A stretch of 6,150 bases of DNA from Clostridia bacterium. GTDB lineage: Bacteria > Bacillota > Clostridia > Oscillospirales > Acutalibacteraceae. The DNA lies in NCBI GenBank assembly GCA_030536195.1, contig JAUNQL010000066.1:1-6150 (forward strand). The letters run 5' to 3'. Position 1 is the first letter of the stretch. Each line of letters opens with the position of its first letter. Below the pieces are notes generated by a model. It was not told the DNA's origin. It saw only the letters and a list, made by a program, of their open reading frames with translations, and did no database searches. Positions 5,961-6,150 of this stretch are shown piece by piece. The position numbers and the translations under genes were made by a program.

Positions 5961-6150
5961 TTAACCCCAAAGTTCTGAAAGCCTTGGTACTATTTGCTTT
6001 TTACGTGACATTACATGTGGAAGGAATACCTCGTTGTTCTCTGCCTTGACATCATATGCCTGAGAGATTGTATCCTCATCACCTATGAAGATGAGATGAG
6101 TACCTTCTTTAAGTACGTCGGTGAGCATAAGGAGAATGAAGTCGTATTTA
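5961..6150 (-). CDS. ppaC: manganese-dependent inorganic pyrophosphatase, C-terminal end only
   Basis: Only the last 62 residues and the TAA stop (5961-5963) are present; the rest lies beyond the right edge. The segment reads KYDFILLMLTDVLKEG at its start and ends HVMSRKKQIVPRLSELWG. The SRKKQ motif near the C-terminus is the phosphate-binding signature of family II (DHH/DHHA2) pyrophosphatases, followed by the usual VP-x-L tail. The enzyme splits pyrophosphate to phosphate in the cytoplasm and normally has about 305-315 residues. The DHH catalytic domain with the metal ligands is not visible here, so activity cannot be judged. It is separated from argC by a terminator and 137 nt, so it is probably not co-transcribed with the arg genes. 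Confidence 0.9.
   Translation of the reverse strand, partial: KYDFILLMLTDVLKEGTHLIFIGDEDTISQAYDVKAENNEVFLPHVMSRKKQIVPRLSELWG

Noticed and set aside
1..6150. Mobile element, CRISPR array, tRNA or novel defence-type system
   Set aside because: No direct repeats, array-like spacing, transposase or tRNA-like folds were seen. Almost all bases are accounted for by conserved metabolic genes and their control sites.

Overview
The window is an ordinary-looking bacterial chromosomal segment dominated by one compact arginine-biosynthesis operon. Every gene reads on the minus strand. From high to low coordinates the order is: the 3' end of a manganese-dependent inorganic pyrophosphatase gene (ppaC), then argC, argJ, argB, argD, argF, then the 5' part of a CbiM-type metal transporter gene. 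Protein features suggest a low-to-moderate GC Firmicute, probably a Clostridia/Lachnospiraceae-type organism: a family II pyrophosphatase, an argCJBD-F order, a short (type 2) ArgC, a CbiM-family protein starting MHMADAL, and AT-rich intergenic DNA with sigma-A-like promoters. This placement is inference; there is no rRNA or other marker.

Right flank (5824-6150): the last 62 codons of ppaC end at 5961. A hairpin terminator follows at 5934-5953. Next comes a regulatory region with two ArgR-type ARG boxes about 21.5 bp apart (5890-5903 and 5912-5924), a near-consensus promoter (TTGACT, 16-bp spacer, TATAAT) and a weaker third ARG-like site at the predicted transcription start.

Operon (694-5823): the five genes are separated by 9 nt (argC-argJ) and 11 nt (argJ-argB), or overlap by 1 nt (argB-argD) and 7 nt (argD-argF). 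Almost every Shine-Dalgarno sequence lies in or against the end of the preceding gene, so translational coupling is likely. Together the enzymes take glutamate to citrulline by the acetyl-recycling (cyclic) route. ArgJ makes N-acetylglutamate and recovers the acetyl group from acetylornithine, ArgB phosphorylates, ArgC reduces, ArgD transaminates, and ArgF carbamoylates ornithine. The last two arginine steps (argG, argH) and carbamoyl-phosphate synthase (carA, carB) are not in the window. ArgB carries the N-terminal helix and C-terminal region expected of arginine-inhibited kinases, so both feedback inhibition and ArgR repression are plausible.

Left flank (1-693): a strong 11-bp GC-rich hairpin (653-679) ends the operon. 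The CbiM-type gene starts at 599 and runs off the window after 199 codons.

There is no gene-free stretch over 300 bases. The two intergenic regions, 137 nt (5824-5960) and 94 nt (600-693), are explained by terminators, promoters and operators. I found no mobile element, CRISPR array, RNA gene or undescribed system. The items worth a second look are the ARG-box layout, an Ile at a normally Asn/Asp position beside the HPTQ motif of ArgF, the type 2 ArgC inside a cyclic-pathway operon, and a possible promoter overlapping the operon terminator.
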